IMG/VR virus record: IMGVR_UViG_3300027963_000327
Location: 1 to 24,300 of that record
Reading direction: 5' to 3' (one strand)
Source of the DNA: a virus
DNA length: 24,300 bases
Below the pieces are notes generated by a model. It worked only from the letters and a program-made list of their open reading frames with translations, made no database searches and was not told where the DNA came from. Positions 17,813 through 24,300 of the stretch are shown one piece after another; positions within the stretch are counted from its first letter, which is position 1, and each line of letters opens with the position of its first letter. The position numbers and the translations under genes were made by a program.

Positions 17813-18231
17813 AAGTACAAGGCATAAATGGCAAAGAGTATGTTTGGAATCTTACTAAGTACGATATATTTTATGATGATACTCGCAAGAGATCTAAATA
17901 TCATCTTCGTGCCAGAAGTTTATTGAAAGAAATTTTCCATAGCTATAGAATACTTGAGGAAGTAAAGTTACCGGGAAGCACTGCTCTTAATAGAAAATCC
18001 GTTCTCTACCTTGACTTCTACATTCCGTCGATTAAGATGGCATTTGAAGTTCACGGCGAACAGCATTATGAATACTGTCCATTTTTTCATAAGAGCAAGG
18101 CAGATTTCCTAAAGGCAAAAGCCCGTGACGAAGATAAAATAGAGTGGTGCCGAATCAACGATATACAAATCATAGTACTAAATTTTAAGGAAAACGACGA
18201 TGAGTGGCGAAAACACATTAAAGGCATCTGA
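17809..18231 (+). CDS. PD-(D/E)XK-type small endonuclease (Vsr/DUF559-like)
   Basis: The start is a TTG overlapping the recA stop (TTGA), with AAGGAG five bases upstream (17797-17802); no better start is available upstream of the conserved core. The 140-residue protein has the core LDFYIPSIKMAFEVHGEQHY, giving D69, E80 and H82 in the place of the usual E-x-K, plus Q85. It is followed by a helix (KARDEDKIEWCRINDI) and a last strand (IIVLNF), the order seen in Vsr, DUF559 and related nucleases. Residue 82 is His instead of Lys, as in several EVxG-type members. Next to recA, a role in recombination, for example cutting branched DNA, is a reasonable inference, but a free-standing homing-type nuclease is also possible. 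Confidence 0.65.
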   Translation: MKVQGINGKEYVWNLTKYDIFYDDTRKRSKYHLRARSLLKEIFHSYRILEEVKLPGSTALNRKSVLYLDFYIPSIKMAFEVHGEQHYEYCPFFHKSKADFLKAKARDEDKIEWCRINDIQIIVLNFKENDDEWRKHIKGI

Positions 18232-18676
18232 AAAGTTGTCAGAACATTTAAATCTAATTAACGCATATATTGATCTTGGTAATACAAAGTTCTCCTCATT
18301 CAGAGAAGAATATTTACTTGTTGCTAACCTTTCATCAGACGAACTTAAAAAGCTAACTCAGCAGGAAACATTTGATACAGCATATTTATTATATGGTTAC
18401 GCAACCTATATACAAGACGAAATAAATAAAAACAAGATCGCCCTTAACTGGTGTAATGATCAACTTGAAAAGCTTGTAGTTGCTCATAATGATGAATTCG
18501 GTCAGTATACAAAGCACGAAGTTAAGAGACAGATCATAATCAAAGATAATAACTATGCGGCATCCGTAGATAAGATGCGTGAAGTTGCAGAAGCCAGACT
18601 ACAAGCATTAGATGGCAAAGTTTATGAACTAAAACGTAAGGCTGATATTCTATTAGAAAAAGCTAAGAGGTCATGA
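18200..18676 (+). CDS. Helical protein, candidate UvsY-like recombination mediator
   Basis: This 158-residue protein is almost entirely helical and charged. Residues 59-90 (AYLLYGYATYIQDEINKNK...) and 105-157 (HEVKRQIIIKDNNYAAS...) echo the organisation of T4 UvsY: a first amphipathic helix pair, an E-[MV]-K-x-x-I-x-x-D turn, then a long C-terminal helix. UvsY helps load UvsX on single-stranded DNA covered with Gp32. Position one gene after the recombinase supports this, but sequence similarity is weak and by eye. A good AAGGA site lies in the end of the nuclease gene, which it overlaps by 32 bases. If not UvsY-like, it is a coiled-coil protein of the replication operon. Confidence 0.5.
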   Translation: MSGENTLKASEKLSEHLNLINAYIDLGNTKFSSFREEYLLVANLSSDELKKLTQQETFDTAYLLYGYATYIQDEINKNKIALNWCNDQLEKLVVAHNDEFGQYTKHEVKRQIIIKDNNYAASVDKMREVAEARLQALDGKVYELKRKADILLEKAKRS

Positions 18677-19092
18677 TGGACTTAAATAATTTTCTCAACT
18701 CTCTTACGGATGAGCAAAAGCTACAATTAGCTAACGCTCTCATTAATTCAACTCCTGACGCTAAAAAGACAGATAGCAAGGAAGAATTAACAGTTAAAAC
18801 AACACAGTCGCCCAAAAAGCCTGCCTCTGTTGGGGAAGACTTCATTGTTAAGAAGGCAGAATCACATCCAGCTAGGAGAAAAGAATCCGTGAAAGCTAGA
18901 AGAAACCAGTGGGAAGACACTGGAGAATTTAAAGACATACATACTCCAGAGGTTGAGCGAACTCCTCGACGCAGAGAAGCTCCAAGAAAAGAGGATGTAG
19001 AATGTCATGTTTGTGGAAAGTCATTTAAGATTGATCCACGTTTCAGCTATGGCGAATACTATCGATGCAACAGATGCGCAGGTAAAAAATAA
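18673..19092 (+). CDS. Zinc-ribbon protein with long basic linker, unknown function
   Basis: The 139-residue protein has a short helical N-terminus (residues 1-26, with FLNSLTDEQKLQLANAL). A long, probably disordered region (30-108) follows, rich in Lys, Arg, Glu and Pro, and then a C-terminal zinc ribbon with C111-x-x-C114 and C132-x-x-C135. The Arg-rich part (ARRNQWEDTGEFKD) may touch nucleic acid. It lies between the candidate mediator and the helicase and overlaps both by 1 to 4 bases, a place where helicase loaders or single-strand-binding partners are found in other phages; this is only positional. The first of two adjacent ATGs (18673, ATGA overlap) is used. Confidence 0.6.
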   Translation: MMDLNNFLNSLTDEQKLQLANALINSTPDAKKTDSKEELTVKTTQSPKKPASVGEDFIVKKAESHPARRKESVKARRNQWEDTGEFKDIHTPEVERTPRRREAPRKEDVECHVCGKSFKIDPRFSYGEYYRCNRCAGKK

Positions 19093-20570
19093 TGGAAGAT
19101 AAACTAGTAGATATCGGTGCCGAAAGAGCGGTGCTAGCTGGATTATTGCAGCATGGCATTGATGGCTACGTTACAGTTGCTGATCTAATTAGTAGTGAAA
19201 CATTTGGCAATTCTAATAATCAAGTTCTATTTAAATGCATAGAAAAGATTATGGGTAATGACCAAACCGTTGACATTGCTGCCATACTATCATCAGCAAA
19301 CCAGTTAGGTTTTTCGGAAGTGATTAATACAAATCAAGAGTTGAAGTATATAAAGTCACTCTTTGATTTCCCTGTTAATAAAGAGAATATTCTTAGTTTT
19401 GCAGTTCAAATGAAAAAGTTTGAATTTGCAAGAAAGATTAAGAAGCTTACATCAAAGGTTCATAAAGATATTGATGATGTTACAGGGTCAGAAACTATCA
19501 ATGAAATAATACAGATCCTAGAGAATCCAGTGACAGATTTTCTAAGAGAAGATGATGGTGGTGACGTTCCGCAGAAAATAGGAAGTGGAGTGGGCGACTA
19601 TGTACAATTCTTGGGCGAAAATAAATGTGACATTATTGGTATTCCCACGGGTTTCGCAAAATATGACCAAGCAATTGGTGGCGGTCTTAGACGCAAATGC
19701 GTTGACCTTGTTTCTGCAAGACCAAAGGTTGGTAAATCAGTATTCGCTGACAACGTGGCTTTGAACGTGTCCTCCCTGAACATTCCAGTTCTTGTGTTAG
19801 ATACTGAAATGTCAAAGGAAGATCATCTCAATAGACTCATAGCAAACATCAGCGGTGTTCCTATAAATGATATAGCTACAGGAAAGTTTGTTGATGATGA
19901 AGAAAAGCATGAAAAGGTTCTAGACGCAGTAAAGAAGCTAGAGTCTATTCCTTATAGCTACATCAGTGTTGCTGGTAAACCATTTGAACAGATACTAAAC
20001 CTTATTAAACGATGGATAGTACAGGAAGTTAAGTATGATGACACCGGCAAAACAAATGACTGTCTTGTTATATATGACTACTTAAAGTTAATGTCTTCTA
20101 GCTCTATAACAAACAACATTCAAGAATATCAAGCTCTTGGATTTCAAATTACATCTCTACACAATTTGTGCGTAAAGCTAGACATTCCATGTTTGTCGTT
20201 TGTGCAATTGAACCGGGATGGTATAACCAAGGAAAGCACAGACGCAGTTTCTGGATCAGACAGACTTATATGGCTTTGTACATCATTCTCAATTTTTAAG
20301 GCTAAATCTCCAGAAGAATTGGCAGAAGATGGACCAAACGCGGGCAATAGGAAGCTTGTGCCAATTGTCTCAAGGCATGGTGGCGGGCTTGACGATGGAG
20401 ATTATATCAACATGTTGATGCAAGGCTCTCATGCAAAGCTAACAGAATTAAAGACAAGAAATGAATTCAAGAATCAACCAGTTGGCGATACAGGCTTAGT
20501 AAACAAAGAATCACTAATTAAGATTAAGATTGCAGATGGACTTACAACAAATCAAGAAGAAGCTGAATGA
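19092..20570 (+). CDS. dnaB: DnaB-type replicative DNA helicase
   Basis: This 492-residue protein has the DnaB arrangement. An N-terminal helical domain (residues 5-110: ERAVLAGLL...) precedes a RecA-type motor. That motor shows IPTGFAKYDQAIGGGLRR, Walker A ARPKVGKS (209-216, with Ala at the first position as in bacterial DnaB), catalytic E239 in DTEMS, Walker B CLVIYDYLKL (D329), and a QLNR sensor at 372-375. The hexamer should unwind the lagging-strand template ahead of the fork. The gene starts by TAATG overlap with the zinc-ribbon gene and ends 35 bases inside the primase gene, so helicase and primase are produced together, like T4 gp41 and gp61. Confidence 0.93.
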   Translation: MEDKLVDIGAERAVLAGLLQHGIDGYVTVADLISSETFGNSNNQVLFKCIEKIMGNDQTVDIAAILSSANQLGFSEVINTNQELKYIKSLFDFPVNKENILSFAVQMKKFEFARKIKKLTSKVHKDIDDVTGSETINEIIQILENPVTDFLREDDGGDVPQKIGSGVGDYVQFLGENKCDIIGIPTGFAKYDQAIGGGLRRKCVDLVSARPKVGKSVFADNVALNVSSLNIPVLVLDTEMSKEDHLNRLIANISGVPINDIATGKFVDDEEKHEKVLDAVKKLESIPYSYISVAGKPFEQILNLIKRWIVQEVKYDDTGKTNDCLVIYDYLKLMSSSSITNNIQEYQALGFQITSLHNLCVKLDIPCLSFVQLNRDGITKESTDAVSGSDRLIWLCTSFSIFKAKSPEELAEDGPNAGNRKLVPIVSRHGGGLDDGDYINMLMQGSHAKLTELKTRNEFKNQPVGDTGLVNKESLIKIKIADGLTTNQEEAE

Positions 20571-21567
20571 TAACTGCGAATTAGTTTTTAAAGAACTAGG
20601 TATGCAGTATGAAAATTTTGGAGATAATATCTATTCTACATGTCCCATACATGAGGGTAGTGATAACCCAAGAGCATTTTCATATTCGGTAGGCAAGGGT
20701 ATATGGAAGTGTTGGACTAGGGACTGTCAACACTCTTATAGGAATGATATGTTTGGCTTAATCATTGGGGCTTTGTCCGCAAAAGAAAATATAGACATTG
20801 ACTTTTCTCAAGCTCTTAAATGGGCTTGCAAACTATTAAAAATAAACCAGACATATAGTGGTAAAAAACAGCAGGAAGTAGAGATCAAAGAAGCGGATGA
20901 AGATTTCTTCAACGTTGTAAATATCTTCAAGAATGACGCAGAAGAATATCAATACAAAAAAGCAGACATTAAGTGCGATATATGCTGCCCATCTAAATAC
21001 TTTATTGGTAGGGGGTTTTCCAAGGACACATTAGAACATTTTGACGTTGGAGACTGCAATGATAGTGGTTCAAAACTACGTGAAAGAGCTATAATACCAA
21101 TACATGACGACGCTGGAAAAGATATAGTTGGGATTATAGGTAGAGCGGTTAAAGATTACATGTCTCCCAAATTTCTACTACATCCAAAGGGTTTTGATAA
21201 AAGGTACTTTTTTTACAATTACCACAGAGCAATACAAAAAGCTAAAGAAACATCGTGCCTATTTATTGTTGAGGGGCAAGGAGACGTTTGGAAATTGTAC
21301 GAGGCTGGAGTTATAAATGCTGTAAGTATTTTTGGAAAAACCATTAGTAAGCAACAAGAAGAAAAACTACAAAAACTTCCAATAACGCACCTAGTTATAC
21401 TAACAGACAATGATCAAGCGGGAAGAGAAGCAAAGGTGCAGATTAAGCGTCAGCTAAGTAGAATGTATAAATTAACTTTTCCCAAAATCTCAACCAAAGA
21501 TGTTGGCGAAATGACCATAGAACAAATACAAAGTAAGATACTGCAAAATTTGAAAGGAAAATTTTAA
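20536..21567 (+). CDS. dnaG: DnaG-type DNA primase
   Basis: I use the ATG at 20536 (343 residues) rather than the TTG two codons earlier. The N-terminal CHC2-type zinc finger is C36-x-x-H39...C59-x4-C64, with a wider last spacing than the classic C-x-x-C. The RNA-polymerase and Toprim core shows YFIGRGFSKDTLEHFDVG, RAIIPIHD, IIGRAV, E246 in IVEGQGD, SIFGKTIS, and D291-x-D293 in ILTDNDQAG. There is no large C-terminal helicase-interaction domain, so it is shorter than bacterial DnaG. It makes RNA primers for Okazaki fragments together with the upstream helicase, whose gene it overlaps. Confidence 0.92.
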   Translation: MDLQQIKKKLNDNCELVFKELGMQYENFGDNIYSTCPIHEGSDNPRAFSYSVGKGIWKCWTRDCQHSYRNDMFGLIIGALSAKENIDIDFSQALKWACKLLKINQTYSGKKQQEVEIKEADEDFFNVVNIFKNDAEEYQYKKADIKCDICCPSKYFIGRGFSKDTLEHFDVGDCNDSGSKLRERAIIPIHDDAGKDIVGIIGRAVKDYMSPKFLLHPKGFDKRYFFYNYHRAIQKAKETSCLFIVEGQGDVWKLYEAGVINAVSIFGKTISKQQEEKLQKLPITHLVILTDNDQAGREAKVQIKRQLSRMYKLTFPKISTKDVGEMTIEQIQSKILQNLKGKF

Positions 21568-22310
21568 TGGCTAAGATAATCGGTATTTCTGGTAAGAAGC
21601 AGTCTGGTAAAAATACGGCTGCAAACTATATCAATGGGTCTATTCTACGATCTAAGAATATGGTAGAGGATTTTTTCATTGATGAGCATGGTGGTCTTGC
21701 TATTAAAACTACCGACCAATCTGGCACAAGTGGCTATGGCGTATTAGACGTAACCAGAAAAGACGCTGAGTTTGTTGAGTATGCAGAAAAAGAAATGTGG
21801 CCTTTTATCAAAGTTTACCATTTCGCTGACGCCCTCAAGGAAATATCATCAGCTTTGTTTGGTTTAAATTTACAGCAGCTTTATGGAACAGATAAACAAA
21901 AAAACATGAAGACAAATCTATTATGGGAAGACATGCCGACTCAGGAAAACAAGAGTGGCAAGATGACCAATAGAGAATTTTTGGAGTATTTTGGCACAAA
22001 GGTTGTTCGTAAAATTAGGTCAGATGCTTGGGTTAAGGCTACAATAAATAAGATAGTGGAAGAAAGCTCTGAATTAGCCATTATTCCAGATGTAAGATTT
22101 CCAAACGAAGTTGAAGCAATTAAGGATAACGGCGGCGTAGTAATCAGATTACAGAGGGATATATTTAAAGATACTATTGAATGTGAATGCGCCCTAGATG
22201 AAGGTAATTTTGATTGGTCAGCGTTCGATCACGTTATCGATAATCGTGATATAAGTATGCAAGATTTCTGCACAAAGCTAGATTCTATCAAAAACATCTG
22301 GAGTATATAA
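21567..22310 (+). CDS. Deoxynucleoside monophosphate kinase (T4 gp1-like)
   Basis: This 247-residue P-loop kinase shows the phosphate loop GKKQSGKN at residues 9-16, then YHFADALKEISSALFG (84-99), a TNREFLEYFGTKVVR segment (135-149), and a late strand with IIPDVRFPNEVEAI...VVIRLQR (172-197). This DVRF-x-N-E signature is typical of phage dNMP kinases, which phosphorylate several dNMPs to dNDPs and so complete the pathway served by the reductase and dUTPase of this window. It starts by TAATG overlap with the primase and ends by TAATG overlap with the nuclease gene. The specificity for dGMP, dTMP or hydroxymethyl-dCMP cannot be read. Confidence 0.85.
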   Translation: MAKIIGISGKKQSGKNTAANYINGSILRSKNMVEDFFIDEHGGLAIKTTDQSGTSGYGVLDVTRKDAEFVEYAEKEMWPFIKVYHFADALKEISSALFGLNLQQLYGTDKQKNMKTNLLWEDMPTQENKSGKMTNREFLEYFGTKVVRKIRSDAWVKATINKIVEESSELAIIPDVRFPNEVEAIKDNGGVVIRLQRDIFKDTIECECALDEGNFDWSAFDHVIDNRDISMQDFCTKLDSIKNIWSI

Positions 22311-23332
22311 TGCTAGTAACATACATTAGATCGTCTAGCTATAATAACTATTCATATTGCCAGATGCAATATTTTATTACATATGTGCTTGGTCATCAAC
22401 CAGCTAGTGGCAAAAAAGCTGAACTAGGAACCATTGTGCATAAGGTAATGGAAGTGCTTGCTAAACTAAAAAAGGAAATGCAAGACAATCCAAAGAAATT
22501 AAAGCTTACTGTTATAGACGATGCTGTTGGTAAAGTTGATATCAAAAAAACAGAGCTTTTCACAAAAGACATTGTAGAAGACTTAATCAAGAGAAGCTTT
22601 CACTTTTATACAAAAGATTCTGCACACTCTTTCTCTAAGGCAGATAATAGTAATTGCGGAGAATTAGTCTGGAATACACTTAAGTATAATGATGGTCAGT
22701 TTGATCCAAGAAATAGGAAGATAATTGCAGCAGAGCCACACTTTGATATACCAATTGAAGAGGATTGGGCTAAGTATAAATACAAAATGCCAGATGGTAA
22801 CGTTGTTGATGGTCAGCTTGCAATTAAGGGAACGATTGACCTTGTAACAGAAACGCAAGATGGCATTATTGAAGTCATTGATTGGAAGACAGGTAAAAGA
22901 CTAGATTGGGCAACCGGAGAAGAAAAAACCTATGAAAAGCTATGTTCAGACCCACAATTGCTACTATATAACTATGCTATCTCAAAGCTGTTTCCAGAAT
23001 ATCATCAAACTATTATGTCTATATTTTTCATTAAGGATGGAGGGCCATTCTCAATGTGCTTTGACAAGTCAGACCATGCAAAGTTTCTTAACATGTTGAA
23101 AGATAAATATCAGCATATTCAGCAAAATGATACCCCAAAACCCATTTCTAATGACAGAAGTAGCTGGAAATGCACCAAATTGTGCCATTATTGTAAAAAT
23201 AAGTGGCCCGATACTGAGACTAATATGTGTATGTACATAGAGGATCACCTTAAGAAGAATGGCATGGAAAAGACCATTGAGCATTGTACTAGAGATGGTT
23301 TTGATATAGGATTTTATTCTGCTCCCGGTTGA
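22310..23332 (+). CDS. RecB/Cas4-type PD-(D/E)XK nuclease with candidate Fe-S cysteines
   Basis: This 340-residue single-domain nuclease of the RecB/AddB/Cas4 clan has an N-terminal S-Y-C17-x-M-x-Y-F motif and a GTIVHKVME helix with H44. These are followed by E142 in AEPHF, D177 in GTIDLV, D191-W-K193 in EVIDWKTGK, and Q216 in SDPQLLLYNYA. Late cysteines C288, C292, C295 and C307 together with C17 match the four-cysteine 4Fe-4S layout of AddB and Cas4. It should degrade or trim single-stranded or end DNA. Sitting last in the replication and recombination operon, it may process ends for RecA-mediated exchange. No Cas1 or CRISPR array is in the window, so a CRISPR role is not supported. Confidence 0.82.
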   Translation: MLVTYIRSSSYNNYSYCQMQYFITYVLGHQPASGKKAELGTIVHKVMEVLAKLKKEMQDNPKKLKLTVIDDAVGKVDIKKTELFTKDIVEDLIKRSFHFYTKDSAHSFSKADNSNCGELVWNTLKYNDGQFDPRNRKIIAAEPHFDIPIEEDWAKYKYKMPDGNVVDGQLAIKGTIDLVTETQDGIIEVIDWKTGKRLDWATGEEKTYEKLCSDPQLLLYNYAISKLFPEYHQTIMSIFFIKDGGPFSMCFDKSDHAKFLNMLKDKYQHIQQNDTPKPISNDRSSWKCTKLCHYCKNKWPDTETNMCMYIEDHLKKNGMEKTIEHCTRDGFDIGFYSAPG

Positions 23333-23342
23333 AAGGACTTAT

Positions 23343-24203
23343 ATGAGCGAAAAATTGCTGACAATTGGCATGGCAACTTATGATGATTATGATGGTGCAT
23401 TTTTCACCATTCAATCATTAAGAATGCATCATAATATATGCAACTCAAACGATGTTGAATTTGTGATTTTAGATAACAATCCAAGCAGCAGTCATGGAAC
23501 TGAATTACACACATTCGTAACTGCTCTAATGGGTGGCAGTGCAAAATATATCCCTAAAACTGACAGGGCTTCATCTTTTAATAAGTATTCCATAGTAGAC
23601 CATGCTTCTGGTAAATATGTTCTTATTTTAGATTGCCATGTTCTATTGGTAAAAAATGCTATAGATCATTTAATGTCATATTATTATGAGCATGATAACT
23701 GTAAAGATCTTGTTCAGGGTCCACTGTTGTATGACGATTTAGTTAATTATGCAACAGAATTTGATGATAAGTGGAGTGGAGATATGTATGGCGTGTGGCA
23801 CACAAATACAGATGCCCACGACAAGGGCAACCCATTTGAGATTAAAATGCAGGGTATGGGGCTGTGTTCTTTTGAAAAGAAGAATTGGCCGGGGATATAT
23901 CATAATTTCAAGGGGTTTGGTGGAGAAGAAGGATATATAGCTGAAAAGTTCAGAAGAAATGGCGGTAAAAACATATGTATACCACAATTAAAGTGGATGC
24001 ATAGATTTGGTAGACCAAACGGCGTTAAGTATCCACTAATACTAGAAGACAGAATTTGGAACTATTTTGTTGGATGGCTAGAAATAACAAAAGATCCAGA
24101 TCACAAAATGGTCCGCGATACATACAATCATTTTAAGGATAAAATTCCACCAAATAGTATAGATAACATCTTGCAATTGGCAATTAATGAGGTTTTAGGA
24201 TGA
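23343..24203 (+). CDS. Glycosyltransferase family 2-like with DxH, GGE and H motifs
   Basis: The protein has 286 residues in a GT-A fold: N-terminal strand ATYDDYDGAFFTIQSL, VILDNNPS near 41-48, and a metal-binding D97-x-H99 in LILDCHVLL. Acceptor-region landmarks are MQGMGLCSFEKKNWPG (169-184), GFGGEEGYIAEKFRRNG (191-207) and KWMHRFGR (217-224). The combination DxH, GGE and a late His is the metal and catalytic layout of polypeptide GalNAc-transferases, though family 2 members can show it too. It would transfer a sugar from a nucleotide sugar in the cytoplasm. The acceptor is unknown; the Thr-rich fibres are candidates. An AAAGGA ribosome-binding site is present, and its stop overlaps the next gene (ATGA). 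Confidence 0.78.
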   Translation: MSEKLLTIGMATYDDYDGAFFTIQSLRMHHNICNSNDVEFVILDNNPSSSHGTELHTFVTALMGGSAKYIPKTDRASSFNKYSIVDHASGKYVLILDCHVLLVKNAIDHLMSYYYEHDNCKDLVQGPLLYDDLVNYATEFDDKWSGDMYGVWHTNTDAHDKGNPFEIKMQGMGLCSFEKKNWPGIYHNFKGFGGEEGYIAEKFRRNGGKNICIPQLKWMHRFGRPNGVKYPLILEDRIWNYFVGWLEITKDPDHKMVRDTYNHFKDKIPPNSIDNILQLAINEVLG

Positions 24204-24300
24204 TAGACTTATTACCAATTATTAACGATTCGTTTGCTAAACACAAGATTAGAAACATGCAAATAGACCCAAACGGGTTTTGCAATGCTGGATGCTGGTT
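24200..24300 (+). CDS. Probable radical SAM enzyme (3' partial, first 33 residues)
   Basis: The frame opens at the ATG overlapping the previous stop (ATGA) and runs off the window. The visible N-terminus ends in QIDPNGFCNAGCW. The C-x-x-x-C spacing after an I-x-[PE]-x-x-x-C beta-strand is the start of the radical SAM 4Fe-4S motif C-x3-C-x2-C; the third Cys would be the residue just past the window edge plus one. Partnered with a glycosyltransferase, it may modify a sugar, peptide or nucleotide. The call depends on that unseen third Cys. Confidence 0.55.
   Translation, partial: MIDLLPIINDSFAKHKIRNMQIDPNGFCNAGCW

Noticed and set aside
22310-23332. Cas4-like nuclease as part of a phage CRISPR-Cas system
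   Set aside because: No Cas1, Cas2, effector gene or repeat-spacer array is in the window; its neighbours are replication genes.

Overview
The window is a fully packed, all plus-strand stretch of an AT-rich genome with almost no intergenic space; the largest gap is about 52 bases and most genes overlap by 1 to 35 bases. The gene content points to a large tailed bacteriophage, probably a myovirus of the T4-like replication type. It carries long Thr-rich fibre or adhesin genes, a class I ribonucleotide reductase, dUTPase, PhoH, a dNMP kinase, a RecA-family recombinase, a DnaB-type helicase and a DnaG-type primase. A lipoprotein with a clear lipobox fits a Gram-negative host. The host itself cannot be named from the sequence.

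Region 1 (1-7835) is a host-attachment module. Three proteins combine threonine-rich linkers punctuated by Ala-Pro or Pro-Ala-Pro with carbohydrate-binding-like domains: discoidin-like domains, BspA-type leucine-rich repeats and a LamG fold. A fourth protein is a linker-less paralogue made of two discoidin-like domains. A 72-residue protein is a free-standing copy of one adhesin's N-terminal domain. Between the adhesin genes lie a sulfotransferase-like gene and a 2-oxoglutarate/Fe(II) dioxygenase. The linkers contain a perfect 36-bp tandem repeat and an (ACT)12 microsatellite, and one discoidin domain is present in two copies that differ in base composition.

Region 2 (7832-10318) holds small envelope-type proteins (a lipoprotein, an N-terminally anchored protein, a secreted or anchored protein and a tail-anchored protein) around a GT92/DUF23-like glycosyltransferase. 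None of the four small proteins has a known function that I recognise.

Region 3 (10359-15146) is nucleotide metabolism: nrdA-nrdB-dut-phoH plus an FmdB-type zinc-ribbon protein, all overlapping or closely spaced. phoH must start at TTG, and its ribosome-binding site lies in a possible hairpin inside the end of dut. Region 4 (15143-16712) holds four small conserved-looking proteins without assignable function.

Region 5 (16709-23332) is a recombination and replication operon in this order: RecA-like recombinase, small PD-(D/E)XK nuclease, helical UvsY-like candidate mediator, zinc-ribbon protein, DnaB-type helicase, DnaG-type primase, dNMP kinase, and a RecB/Cas4-type nuclease with candidate Fe-S cysteines. 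Region 6 (23343-end) has a second glycosyltransferase with a DxH/GGE/H signature, overlapped by the start of a probable radical SAM enzyme that runs off the right edge.

The most interesting hypothesis is that the mucin-like Thr/Ala/Pro linkers of the adhesins are substrates for phage-encoded modification (glycosylation, sulfation, prolyl hydroxylation). The enzyme types are supported by motifs, but the link to the fibres is inference.
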